Source of the DNA: Congeria kusceri
Taxonomy: Eukaryota > Mollusca > Bivalvia > Myida > Dreissenidae
Assembly: GCA_027627225.1 (NCBI GenBank)
Contig: CM051024.1
Span: 39,157,225-39,221,224 of the forward strand
Length of the DNA: 64,000 nt
Direction: 5' to 3'
A model generated the notes under the pieces. The model did no database searches and was not told where the DNA came from. It was given only the letters and a program-made list of their open reading frames with translations. The position numbers were made by a program, and so were the translations under genes. Below, one piece after another: positions 1-12,100 of the stretch (position 1 is the stretch's first letter; every line of letters starts with the position of its first letter).

Positions 1-1955
1 GTGCATCGTGATGCAGCGGCCATGGTACAATATGTATACATCACTCTTCAGCATAGTGTGCATCGTGATGCAGTAGCCATGGTACAATATGTATACATCA
101 CTCTTCAGCATAGTGTGCATCGTGATGCAGTGGCCATGGTACAATATGTATACATCACTCTTCAGCATAGTGTGCATCGTGATGCAGCGGCCATGGTACA
201 ATGTATACATCACTCTTCAGCATAGTGTGCATCGTGATGCAGCGGCCATGGTACAATGTGTATACATCACTCTTCAGCACAGTGTGCATCGTGATGCAGC
301 GGCCATGGTACAATATGTATACATCACTCTTCAGCTTAGTGTGCATCGTGATGCAGTGGCCATGGTACAGTATGTATACATCACCCTTCAGCTTAGGGTA
401 CATCGTGATGCAGCGGCCATGGTACAATGTATACATCACTCTTCAGCATAGTGTGCATCGTGATGCAGCGGCCATGGTACAATGTATACATCACTCTTCA
501 GCTTAGTGTGCATCGTGATGCAGCGGCCATGGTACAATGTATACATCACTCTTCAGCATAGTGTGCATGGTGATACAGTGGCCATGGTACAATATGTATA
601 CATCACTCTTCAGCATAGTGTGCATCGTGATGCAGTGGCCATGGTACAATATGTATACATCACTCTTCAGCTTAGTGTGCATCGTGATGCAGCGGCCATG
701 GTACAATATGTATACATCACTCTTCAGCTTAGTGTGCATCGTGATGCAGTGGCCATGGTACAATATGTATACATCACTCTTCAGCTTAGTGTACATCGTG
801 ATGCAGTGGCCATGGTACAATGTATACATCACTCTTCAGCACAGTGTGCATCGTGATGCAGTGGCCATGGTACAATGTATACATCACTCTTCAGCATAGT
901 GTGCATCATGATGCAGTGGCCATGGTACAATGTGTATACATCACTCTTCAGCACAGTGTGCATCGTGATGCAGTGGCCATGGTACAATATGTATACATCA
1001 CTCTTCAGCATAGTGTGCATCGTGATGCAGCGGCCATGGTACAATGTATACATCACTCTTCAGCTTAGTGTGCATCGTGATGCAGCGGCCATGGTACAGT
1101 ATGTATACATCACTCTTCAGCTTAGTGTGCATGGTGATACAGCGGCCATGGTACAGTATGTATACATCACTCTTCAGCTTAGTGTGCATCGTGATGCAGC
1201 GGCCATGGAACAATGTATACATCACTCTTCAGCTTAGTGTGCATCGTGGTGCAGCGGCCATGGTACAATGCATACATCACTCTTCAGCTTAGTGTGCATC
1301 GTGGTGCTGTGGCCATGGTACAATGTATACATCACTCTTCAGCTTAGTGTGCATCGTGATGCAGCGGCCATGGTACAATGTATACATCACTCTTCAGCTT
1401 AGTGTGCATCGTGATGCAGCGGCCATGGTACAATGTATACATCACTCTTCAGCTTAGTGTGCATCGTGATGCAGCGGCCATGGTACAATGCATACATCAC
1501 TCTTCAGCTTAGTGTGCATCGTGATGCAGTGGCCATGGTACAATATGTATACATCACTCTTCAGCTTAGTGTGCATCGTGATGCAGCGGCCATGGTACAA
1601 TGTATACATCACTCTTCAGGTTAGTGTGCATGGTGATGCAGCGGCCATGGTACAATGTATACATCACTCTTCAGCATAGTGTGCATCGTGATGCAGTGGC
1701 CATGGTACAATATGTATATATCACTCTTCAGCTTAGTGTGCATCGTGATGCAGTGGCCATGGTACAATATGTATACATCACTCTTCAGCATAGTGTGCAT
1801 CGTGATGCAGTGGCCATGGTACAATGTATACATCACTCTTCAGCATAGTGTGCATCGTGATGCAGTGGCCATGGTACAATATGTATACATCACTCTTCAG
1901 CATAGTGTGCATGGTGATGCAGCAGCCATGGTACAATGTATACATCACTCATGAT
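1..1955. repeat. 55/57-bp minisatellite array, about 35 copies
   Basis: The stretch is a head-to-tail array of a unit that reads roughly GTGCATCGTGATGCAGYGGC, then CATGGTACAA(TA)TGTATACATC, then ACTCTTCAGCWTAGT. Units are 57 bp or 55 bp, differing by a TA dinucleotide. Each unit holds three short palindromic cores (GCATCGTGATGC, CCATGG, ATGTATACAT). Point variants (CATAGT/CTTAGT/CACAGT, GCGGCC/GTGGCC) are mixed along the array. The array already runs at base 1, so its true left end lies outside the window. Long open frames in it are a by-product of the 57-bp (19-codon) period. Confidence 0.97.
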
Positions 1956-1962
1956 GTATAGT

Positions 1963-2022
1963 ATTGTATACATTATTGTACCATGGCCACTGCATCACGA
2001 TGCACACTATGCTGAAAGGTGT
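1963..2022 (-). repeat. single inverted monomer closing the minisatellite
   Basis: Immediately after the last direct unit and a short AT-rich spacer, one unit appears in reverse complement (GTACCATGGCCACTGCATCA, then CGATGCACACTATGCTGAA). It matches the array monomer almost throughout. This gives the array an inverted end, as in a foldback element whose inner repeats have expanded on one side. Confidence 0.9.
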
Positions 2023-2999
2023 TTTATCACCATGTTTATCATGTTAAGTTATCCAACATTTGAAAGTGATAAATTGATAATGCTCTATTTACATTCAGGT
2101 CATACGTGAAACTCGAGGAAATGCATCTTTTAGTTTAATTTAGTAGTGTTTAGTTCTATCCTTGGTCTTGAAATGATGCATCAGGTAAGTAAGTAAAAGA
2201 GTGCAACATGCACGCTGTCAATTTTAGCTCCACTATACCAATATCGTACAGTACTGAATTGAATGGAGAACTGAAATGTACTATGGTAATGTAATATACA
2301 GTTAGGGGCAGAAAAAATGAAACAAATTTGTTATCTCTTACAGCAAGGCCAGTGGTGAAACTACACGTAGTTCAATAACATTTACCCGACATTTTATGAG
2401 CCGATTTTTGGTGGAAAAGACCACTGAAAATCACAAATTTCAAAAAAATACATGGAATGACAATTATAATTAGAAAGTTAACACTACATATTTCTGGACA
2501 GGTTTCTGTCAACACGAATTAGTGTGACATTTACTGAATATTTGATTGTACATGGAAACTATATCAACATGTTTGTGCACATAATTAAAGTCGTAAATAG
2601 TACATGTTCCCCGAAATTAAAGGTTACTGTATCAGACAGTATTTTCAAATTCCATGAGCCCAGAATATATGTTACAAAAAATCAAGTAGAAATACAGGGA
2701 GGATTTTGAAGGCACCCAGAGAACAAGTACAGTGTATTTCCATCAGGCCCTAACTGAATTCTGTTTCGTTATTTTCTGCCCCTTACTGTAACATCTCAAC
2801 TCAAAACCCACCATCAGACAAAATGTGTTCATCGCATGCAAATAAATCAATTTAAACACTCGGTTATTTGTATCACATACTGAAAGGGTAAAGAACGTGT
2901 GCAGCATTTATGGTTACACAACTCGAGTAGACCCAAGTAATGCGGAAAAAATCTGGAGCACTGAATGACTGACAATGACTAGAGATCACTGTGGTCAGC
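2023..2999. other. intergenic, no gene seen
   Basis: AT-rich DNA between the minisatellite and the 3' end of the RPL13A gene. I see no convincing exon, repeat or RNA gene here. Confidence 0.5.
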
Positions 3000-3005
3000 T
3001 TTATT
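3000..3005 (-). terminator. RPL13A polyadenylation signal AATAAA
   Basis: On the minus strand AATAAA lies about 18 nt after the RPL13A stop codon (TTTATT on the plus strand). This implies a very short 3' UTR, usual for ribosomal protein genes. Confidence 0.8.
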
Positions 3006-3022
3006 TCACAAAGGTAAACAGT

Positions 3023-3106
3023 TTATCTGAAGCCGTAGCCTTCAATGATTTTCTGGTACTTGGCGATCTTGGGGGCCACATTGGCGCGTGCCAACTGTCT
3101 GAGTTT
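3023..3106 (-). CDS. RPL13A: RPL13A exon 7 (terminal)
   Basis: Acceptor CTAATTTCAG. It encodes [27 protein letters not shown] and TAA, the expected basic helical C-terminus of uL13. The intron before it is about 4.9 kb and carries the snoRNA copies. Confidence 0.92.
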   Translation of the reverse strand, partial: KLRQLARANVAPKIAKYQKIIEGYGFR

Positions 3107-6100
3107 CTGAAATTAGATATGATGACCGTATATATCATGACACTGATAATTTTAACTGGTCACTGAACTCTTTGTGCTCAGATGGGCTAAGACAATTCCC
3201 AATGCGAGTGATGACTGTTAAATATATATAATCAACCTAAAATCTTTAGAAATTGGTCTCAGATGGTAGTGCATGTTAAGTTTGGTTTCATCAGTTACAA
3301 AACCATCAATCACGGTTGGTTCATCATCATGGACCAACCTAATTCATTGTTACACAAACTTACAGAAACGAAAAACAGCACCAATTTGTTCCACACAATT
3401 GTGGCACAGCTATTATTACTGGTACTTTGGAAAACATTGAACAAATACTTGTAACTTGCATATATCTTTGCGAAAATAAAAACCTGCTCTTTCTTTGGCC
3501 AGATCTCAAACATACAAATTACTTTTTTAATTATGGATGTTATAAAGGAATAGTTCAGGAATCATTTTTTATTTATCATTGTTTATTAGCTTATTAACAA
3601 TGGTTTGTAGTTATATATGCATAGGAATTAAATCATGAGGGCATAGTCTAACAAAGAAAAATTTTGTTCTTTGTCTATAGAAAACTCTAAAACAACTTTT
3701 TTCATGATTCTGATTGTAATTTCAATTATAAAATAAACCACAGGTGAATTACTTAAAACATCAACAGCAAATGATGCTAACAACTACAAGGTACCGTATA
3801 CGAGCAAATTAAACGAGTTCATTTTAATTTAGGGTCTTGTTTGATTTCTTACCACAATAAAGTTCTTGAATATGTGTTAAACACTCAGAAAAGAAATGAT
3901 AAAGAAATTACCATTTGAATCTGAAATTATCTTGCTTTAACCTTTTCTTGCCTATTAGTTTTAAGAAATTAGAACTTAATATATATAATTTCAAAAGAAT
4001 CTCAGGTCTCAGATGGTAGTGCATGTAAGTTTGGTTTCATCAGTTACAAAACCATCAATCACGGTGGGTTCATCGTCACAGACCTTGTTATAAACTTACG
4101 CATTTTCACAAAATTCAATCCTATGCAAATTGTTGTATCCAATCATAGCACTCAAAATAACAAAACTACATGCAAGCTTAGTTTACACAACAAAACACAT
4201 GGTGCAGCTTGCAAAGCCTAATGAATGGGTAAATGGCTGGGGTGAAGTCGAAAATGTTATTGGCAAGAACGTGTGACTGACAGTTATGAAACTATCAAAG
4301 CCCCTTCTAACACTATGTGTAAAATCACATTTTTATACTAAAACATTTAAGTGTCATATATGAAAGTTTTTAAGGATTATGTCAATGTTACATTCAATTA
4401 TCCTGCAAAACTACACATTTTCATCAATAGAACTTAGATGAAAAACTGTTGGACATAGGGAGTGGATCGGTTTATCGCTGAACTAGATATTATGCCAACA
4501 AACATTTTCATGAAGATCGGATGAAAAGTGTTGGAATAAGACAGTGGAAACGGAAGTGGTCTACCAAATGATATTAGCAAAACAATACACCCTGCCATCT
4601 TCCACTAGGGTCATAACTATGACATTGAACTCTTTTACAATAGACTTCAAAACCATGGCTGGCCAAGTGCTTGTAAATGTTAAGTTGTATCTGTACATCG
4701 AACCAGAATATAAAATACAAAATTGGTCTCAGATGGTAGTGCATGTAAGTTTGGTTTCATCAGTTACAAAACCATCAATCATGGTGGGTTCATCATCACA
4801 GACCAATCATCAGTACCAATTTGGAAAATATTGTATACATTTCAGGGGAAAATCCATTGTCCGCATTGCCCAGCAGTGACCTAAAAATTGTATGAACAAG
4901 GGAAATTTTCCTAGATTTGCATGGGTATGCAGCAAACACCATTTGACAGAAACAGAGGAATGATATTTCCTTTTTTTCAATAATCTTCATTCCTATACTA
5001 ACTGCATATGGTGATCTGTAACAGATATACTCATTATTATACCAGAGGTTATGGTGATCTGTAACAGAAATACTCATTATTATACCAGAGGTTATAGTGA
5101 TCTGTAACAGAAATACTCATTATTATACCAGAGGTTATGGTGATCTGTAACAGAAATACTCATTATTATACCAGAGGTTATGGTGATCTGTAACAGAAAT
5201 GCTCATTATTATACCAGATGTTATGGTGATCTGTAACAGAAATACTCATTATACCAGAGATATCATTCACAGGTCTCAGATGGTAGTGCATGTAAGTTTG
5301 GTTTCATCAGTTACACAAACCATCCGTCATGGTGGGTTCATCATGGACAGAAACACTATCTCTGTTCACAAGTGAAATGCCAATTCAACAGGACCTAAAT
5401 GTAATCTTGAATTGCTCGGAGTATAAAATTAACAAGAGGGCCATGATGGCCCAAAGTGCTCACCTTAGAACTGGTACAGATGAAGACCATACTGTTGTGA
5501 CAGGTTTGAAAATTAAGGTATCTGAACAATACACAGTGGGGGTAAGATCAATTTTGATTTAAAACATCGGTAAGTGCGATGGGCTAACTAAAGTATGAGT
5601 TGGGTAGTGTATGTGCGTTTTTTGCAAATGGTTCTGAAATCATTTTTCTCGATATTCTTACCTCACCCTTTTTCATTAAGTCATTGACAATTCTGGAAAA
5701 TGCACAAACAGTAGATTTTGATGTCTTTTTTGCAAACAGTTTTGAAAAACTAGTTGCAATGAGATAATTGCGATGGCTGTGCTATAAGGCCAGAGCTCCA
5801 GATAACGTGCGTAAAGGCGTAAATATGCATTTAAATTAACAAAAAATGATTTAGATTTAAAATCTATGCGTAAATTTAAGCATTCACAAAGTGAAAATAA
5901 GAATTTGAAATTTGCAAACGCGCGTAACATGTATGAAAATCAATTTCGGCAGGGTCGGAAACTCACGAGGACTGAATCGTCTCAATATAGGCGCTCAATA
6001 CAGCAAAATTCACTGTAATTCATGTTGTCACTTAAGCGCTTTCCATTTGACACGAGAGCCCAAAATCAAAACGGCCGATAGTCGAGACAGCTAACAATCA

Positions 6101-9100
6101 CTTGTTCGATGTTCGCCGACAGTATAAGGAATTGCGTGTCAATTTATCGTAGTAGTACATTCCTTTTAATACATACCATAAAACGAGCAATATAGTTTAA
6201 TGAAATGAAAGTTTTATAAGGTTGGTAAATTATACCTCGGCCATGAACGTCTGACCATATTGTTCTGAGCCGAAATGACGTGGGGCGTTCTTCTTTGCAA
6301 TGGTAAACAAAATCAAAATGGTGGAAATCACCGGTTCATCGAAGCGTGATAAGCGTAAAGCCAGTTAGTAGCCAGAATACCGTTAAATGGTGCTGCTTTT
6401 CTATGTTGTTTTTTTCAGAACCACAAAGAATAAGTAATCAAAATAAGAGTTCTACCCAATATGGAAGATCTGACAAATCAAAAGCTGTCGTAAAGCATTG
6501 TGGTACTGTGTCAGCAAAACAGTTGAAACATGGAAACACTTTTTAACAGCAGAAATAAGCAAAGTTCTAAAATCTTCTAAGTCTCTGGATCCGCCATCCG
6601 TTTAATAGGTTATGATGTATCACGTTACTTATTAATTATACCAGCATAGGTAGTGCAACTAGTGTTATCTGCACACTGAAAACCAGTACGAAATCTTCAC
6701 ATGTCATTGATGTGTCATATGCAATTGTAAAAGATGAATAAATAAATCATTTTTAAGAATCCAGTTTTAAATTAGAGAGTAAAATAAGAATTGCCCCAAA
6801 AAGTTATCTGGAGCTCTGCTAAAAGGTAAAGTTTTGCTTTTTCTTTGATAATTTTCTTTCCAATGATGATAAATGATGTTAATGCAGGCTCTGAAGACAT
6901 CAAAGTTGCATGTACAAATAACTGCATGCAAGTCTTGCAATGTTGGAAATCAATTTTTATGGTCAAGCGCAAACTGTGCAAGTCTGGTCAACATCGAATC
7001 AAAAATCGTGTGTGCAAGCCAATAATTGATAACTTGATGTTTTTTTCCAAACCGCATATTTTTTTGACAAAGGGCGTAACTCTGGTGTTTCTGGTCCAAT
7101 CTTGCTTATAATTGACTTCACCTTTAATCTTATGGTCATAGACAAACTGTGAAAGATTGTTAAAGATTTGATGAAAAATGAAGTCTCTATCCTGTATAAT
7201 GTACATTTTTGCGTATTTTTTTCACAAACAAAGGGCAATAACTCTGGTGTTTTTTGTCCAATCTTGCTTGTATTCGACTTCAACTGTAATCTCATGGTAA
7301 TAGACAAACTGTGCATGATTGGTGAAGATTGGATGAAAAATGTCTCTCTCTATCCTGAATAATGTCCATTTTTGCATATTTTTTCAATAAACTAAGGGCA
7401 ATAACTGTGGTGTTTGAAAAACAATCTGGCCCATTTTTGACTTCTGCTGAGATCTGATGGTCATACACAAACTGTGAAAGTTTGGTTAAGATTGGATGGA
7501 AAATAAAGTCTATACCCTGGAAAAGGGCACGTTTGCACTTTTTTTGCATGAAAAAGGGGCAATAACTCTGGTGTTACTGGTGTGATCTGACCAAATAACA
7601 ATCCCATCCGAGATTTTATGGTCTTACACAAACTGTGCAAGTTAGGTCAAGATTGAATAAAAAATGTAGTCTTTATTGCGATAACGGTCCAAATTGTTGA
7701 CGGCACCTTGACGACGGATGATAGACAACCGTGGCCATTAACCAGTATCAGATCGAATAGCACTCTTCTTATTTTCATTCAGAATGCATTATATTTATTA
7801 ATCTATTAGTTAAGTTAGAATATCCCATTTTTTACAGTTTAAAAACAGATCATTATCTTCTAATATGCATACAAAAGTTAAGCAAGGTTCTTTCCAAACA
7901 GGTCTAAATATCATCCCAATATTGATAATCCTCAAGTTAATATTATATGCAGAGATCACAAATCTGCATGCTTGCTCACTGAACCTGAAGTGAACGTTTT
8001 CGTACAAAACATAACCCAATCACCCAAGCTTACATCTGCAGCCAACTTGGTCTTGTAGTATTTCTGCGACTTGACGTGTCTCTTGGCCTCCAGTGCGCCG
8101 ATCACGCCCTGGTACTTCCAGCCAACTTCATGGGCCAGGCGGTTCAGGTCGCAGAACTGGAACATTGAAACATGTGTCAAAATCAGTTGTCCCCATGACT
8201 CTTTTATTTATATAGCAATATACATAAATGTCTTGAAATTAGAATGATCAATCCTGCACTTTTTACAAATAGTAGATGTTAAACCGGGATGTTTTTCCCT
8301 TTTACCAAATTTATTGTTATCATTTGCCCCAAACCTGGGACTTGGGCCTAATTGCTAGCTTCTTAAAAGGCCCAACCAGAAAAGTTTGTTTTGTTCAGTG
8401 GAATGCTAGAAAAACTCAAAACTTTTAACTTTTAAATTAGTTTTTATCAATCCAGTTTCTGCTAGTCAGGTTCAAAACTGTGATGCCTTGGACATTGGCA
8501 GCTTATAATCTTTTTCTACCAAAAAAGGTAAATAAATTTCAGTAACAATTATTATAAAAGTGACGAACATATAAACATGTATACACTAACAATGCATTAT
8601 TAATGATGAAGGAAAACTAAATTATTTTCTTAAAATGTGCATGTGTAACTTATGTAGAAAATTTCCATAGGTAATATCTTTTCGGCAATGGTAAATATAA
8701 AAGGCGACTGTACAGTATAACAATATATACCCGTCTGTTCTGTTTCAATCTGAGCACTTTGAGTGCAGATGGAACCACCTTCCTCTTCTGCTTGTCGTAC
8801 GGGGGTGGAATTCCCTCAAACACCTTCAACTTGGCAATGGCCGCTTCGCCACGGGTAGTACGGTGTGGAATCATACCTGGTCAACACAAAAAGAAAATCA
8901 ACACTTAGCACTTTATAATTTTGTACTTTACACTTGATACCAGCATAAATGATCATTCCGAAAGAGTAACAAGAAACGTGGAAATTCCACGAAAACCAAA
9001 TTTTTCTAACGAAATGCATAAGTCAGCACAATAATGAAAGAAAGTTCTAGGTGCCATATGCATTCCTAAGCGAGGTCTTGTTATAAGGTGACTATGTATG

Positions 9101-12100
9101 AAGTTTCATTAAAATATCGCAATGGGTTATCAAATTATTGAGCAGAAACCAGTTTTGTATTTTTAGTAACATTGACCCCACCCACCCCATATGCAATCCC
9201 AAGCGAGGTCTCGATATCAGGTATCTATGTATGAAGTTTCATTAAAATATCTTGATGCATTGTCAAGTTATTGAGCGAAAACAGCTTTTCTATTTTTAGT
9301 AACGGTGACCTTGACTTTGACCCCACCCACCACATATGCAATCCAAAGAGGTCTCAATATAAGGTATCTATGTATGAAGTTTCATTCAAATATCTTGATG
9401 CATTCTCAAGTTATTAAGCGAAAACCATTTTCTATTTTTAGTAACTGTCACCTTGATCTTGACCACATCCACCCCATACGCAATCTCAAGCAAGGCTTCG
9501 ATATAAGGTATATATGTATGAAGTTTCATTAAAATATCTCGATGCTTTCGCAAGTTATTGAGCAAAAACCGTTTTTCTATTTTTAGTAACGGTGATCTTG
9601 ACCTCACCCACCCCATATGCAATCCCAAGTGAGGTCTCGATATATGGTATCTCTGTAAGAAGTTTCATTAAAATATTTTTCTGGATTCTCAAGTTATTGA
9701 GCGGAAACCGTTTCCTATTTTTAGTAACGGTGACCTTGACCACACCCACCCCATATGCAATCCCAAGCAAGGTCTCGATATAAGGTATAAATGCATGAAG
9801 TTTTATTTAAATATCTTTATGGATTCTAGTTATTGAGCGGAAACCTTTTTTCTATTTTTAGTAAAGGTGACCTTGACCTTGACCCCACCCAAGACCTTGC
9901 AATCCCAAGCAAGGTCTCGATATAAGGCATATATGTATGACGTTTTATTCAAATATCTTGATGCGTTCTCAAGTAATTGAGCGGAAAACGTTTTTTTATT
10001 TTTAGTAATGGTGACCTTGACCCCACACACCCAATATGCAATCCCAAGCTAGGTCTTGATATAAGGTATATATGTATAGTTTCATTAAAATATCTCGATG
10101 CCTTCTCAATTAATTGAGCGGAAACTGTTTTTCTATTTTTAGTAACGATGACCTTGACCCCACCCAACCCATATGCAATCCCAAGCGAAGTCTCGATATA
10201 AGGTATCTATGTATGAAGTTTCATTAAAATATCTCGATGCGTTCTCAAGTTATTGAGCTGAAACCGTTTTTCAATTTTTAGCAACGGTGACCTTGACCTT
10301 CACCCACCCCACCCCATATGCAACCCCAAGCGAGGTCTCGATATAAGGTATCTATGTATGAAGTTTCATTAAAATTTCTCAATCCATTCTCGAGTTAGCG
10401 AGGAAACAAAAGGTTGACGCCTCCGACCCGCCGCACGCCCAACGACATACCCAAATCTAATAACCGAAATTTTTCTTCAAAATATTTGGTTAAAAATAAG
10501 TAATTTGTACCAGTCTGGCTAGGAAAGATATTACAGTGTTGTTGTTTTTTCACCTTTGGGGAAAGGTGGCAGGGCCCTTCCGACGGGGACTTTTACGGCC
10601 AAAGGGGTTGCTTTTGTAGAAAAGCATCACAACAGTTTTATATTCTACTTTGTTACAAATGATAACTTAGATTACGCAAAACTTGGTTTGATAAAAAAAT
10701 GCTGGGATTGTTTAGAAAAATTCCTCTATCTTAGTCAATTTTTGTCTGGTTTTGGTAATTTTTTTTCTCAAAATAAACCTTACATTATGAGGGGCATTTT
10801 AAGGTTATTGTAGGGGAAAAATATATACATTTTAAGCAGGGGAATGGGGCAGAATTTCAGCCCCAAATTGGCCCTAAAAAAAACACTGTATCGCCATACT
10901 AAAGGTAGAACAAGAGGGCCCTGAGGGCCCTAGTACGCTCACCTGAGCCCTTGTAGACCAATCGGATTTTGCATCCCCGAGGTGTGGCTTATTTTTATCC
11001 CAGGGGCATAATTTGAACAATCTTAAACAAACCTCTGGGCCTTGCGGTTTCAGGTAAAGATTTTTAAAGTCATTTTGCTATTTAAGTCTATATAAACCTT
11101 GTGACCCCTTGGGGTGTGGCCAGATTTGACCCCAGAGGCATAATTTGAACAATCTTTGAAGAGGACCACTATGCAATGTTACATACCAAATATAGGAAAG
11201 CTGTTGGCATTGCCGTTTCAGAGGAGAAGATTTTTAAAGTCATTTTGCTATTAAAGTCTACATAAACCATGTGACCCCCGGGGCGTAAGCAGTTTTGACC
11301 CCAGGGGCATAATTTGAATTTGTAGAGGACTACTATACGATGCAACACACCAAATATGAAGCCTCTAGGCCTTGCGGTTTCAGAGAAGAATTTTTAAGTC
11401 ATTTTGCTATTTAAATTTATATAAACCATGTGACCCTTGGGGTGTAGTCAGTTTTGACCCATGGGGCATAATTTGAACAATCTTGTAGAGGACCACTATA
11501 GGATGTTACATACCAAATACGAAACATCTGGGCTTTGCGGTTTCAGAGAAGATTTTTAAAGACATTTTGCTATTAAAGTTTATATAATCCATGTGACCCC
11601 CGGGGCATGGCCAGTTTGGACCCCAGGGCCATAATTATAAGCAATCTTTGTAGATGACCACTATAGGATACAAAAAATGAAACCTCTGGGCCTTGTGGTT
11701 TCAGAAGAAATTTTTTTAAGTCATTCTGCTATATATTCTATATAAACCATGTGACCCCCAGGGCGTGGCATGTTTTGACCCAAGGGGCATAATGTAAACA
11801 AACTTTGTAAAGGACCACTAAAGGATGTTACATACCAAATATGAAACCTCTTGCCTTGCGGTTTCAGACAAGGAGATTTTTAAAGTCATTTTGCTATATA
11901 ATGTATATAAACCATGTGATCTCCGGGGCATGGCCAGTTTTGACCCCAGGGGCATAATTTGAACAATCTTTGTAGAGGACCACTATAGGACGTTACATTC
12001 CAAAAATGAAACCTCTGGGCCTTGTGGTTTCAGATATTTTAAAGTCATTTTGCTACATATTCTATGTAAACCATGTGACCCCCGGGGCGTGGCCCGTTTT

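Noticed and set aside
1..1954. Many overlapping open frames of 60-124 codons
   Set aside because: They only follow the 57-bp repeat, which is a multiple of three, and are open on both strands.
6236..6244. Minus-strand ATGGCCGAG followed by GTATAA, which would give MAE as in human RPL13A and has the right phase for exon 1
   Set aside because: It lies downstream of exons 2-6 and upstream of exon 7 on the minus strand, so it cannot be the first exon unless the locus is rearranged. A 9-bp match can be chance.
6318..6546. Possible two-exon plus-strand gene (6318-6363 and 6419-6546) encoding a basic peptide of about 58 aa
   Set aside because: The phases fit, but the implied intron is only 55 bp, there is no recognisable domain, and the donor is GTTAGT. 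It is too weak to annotate.
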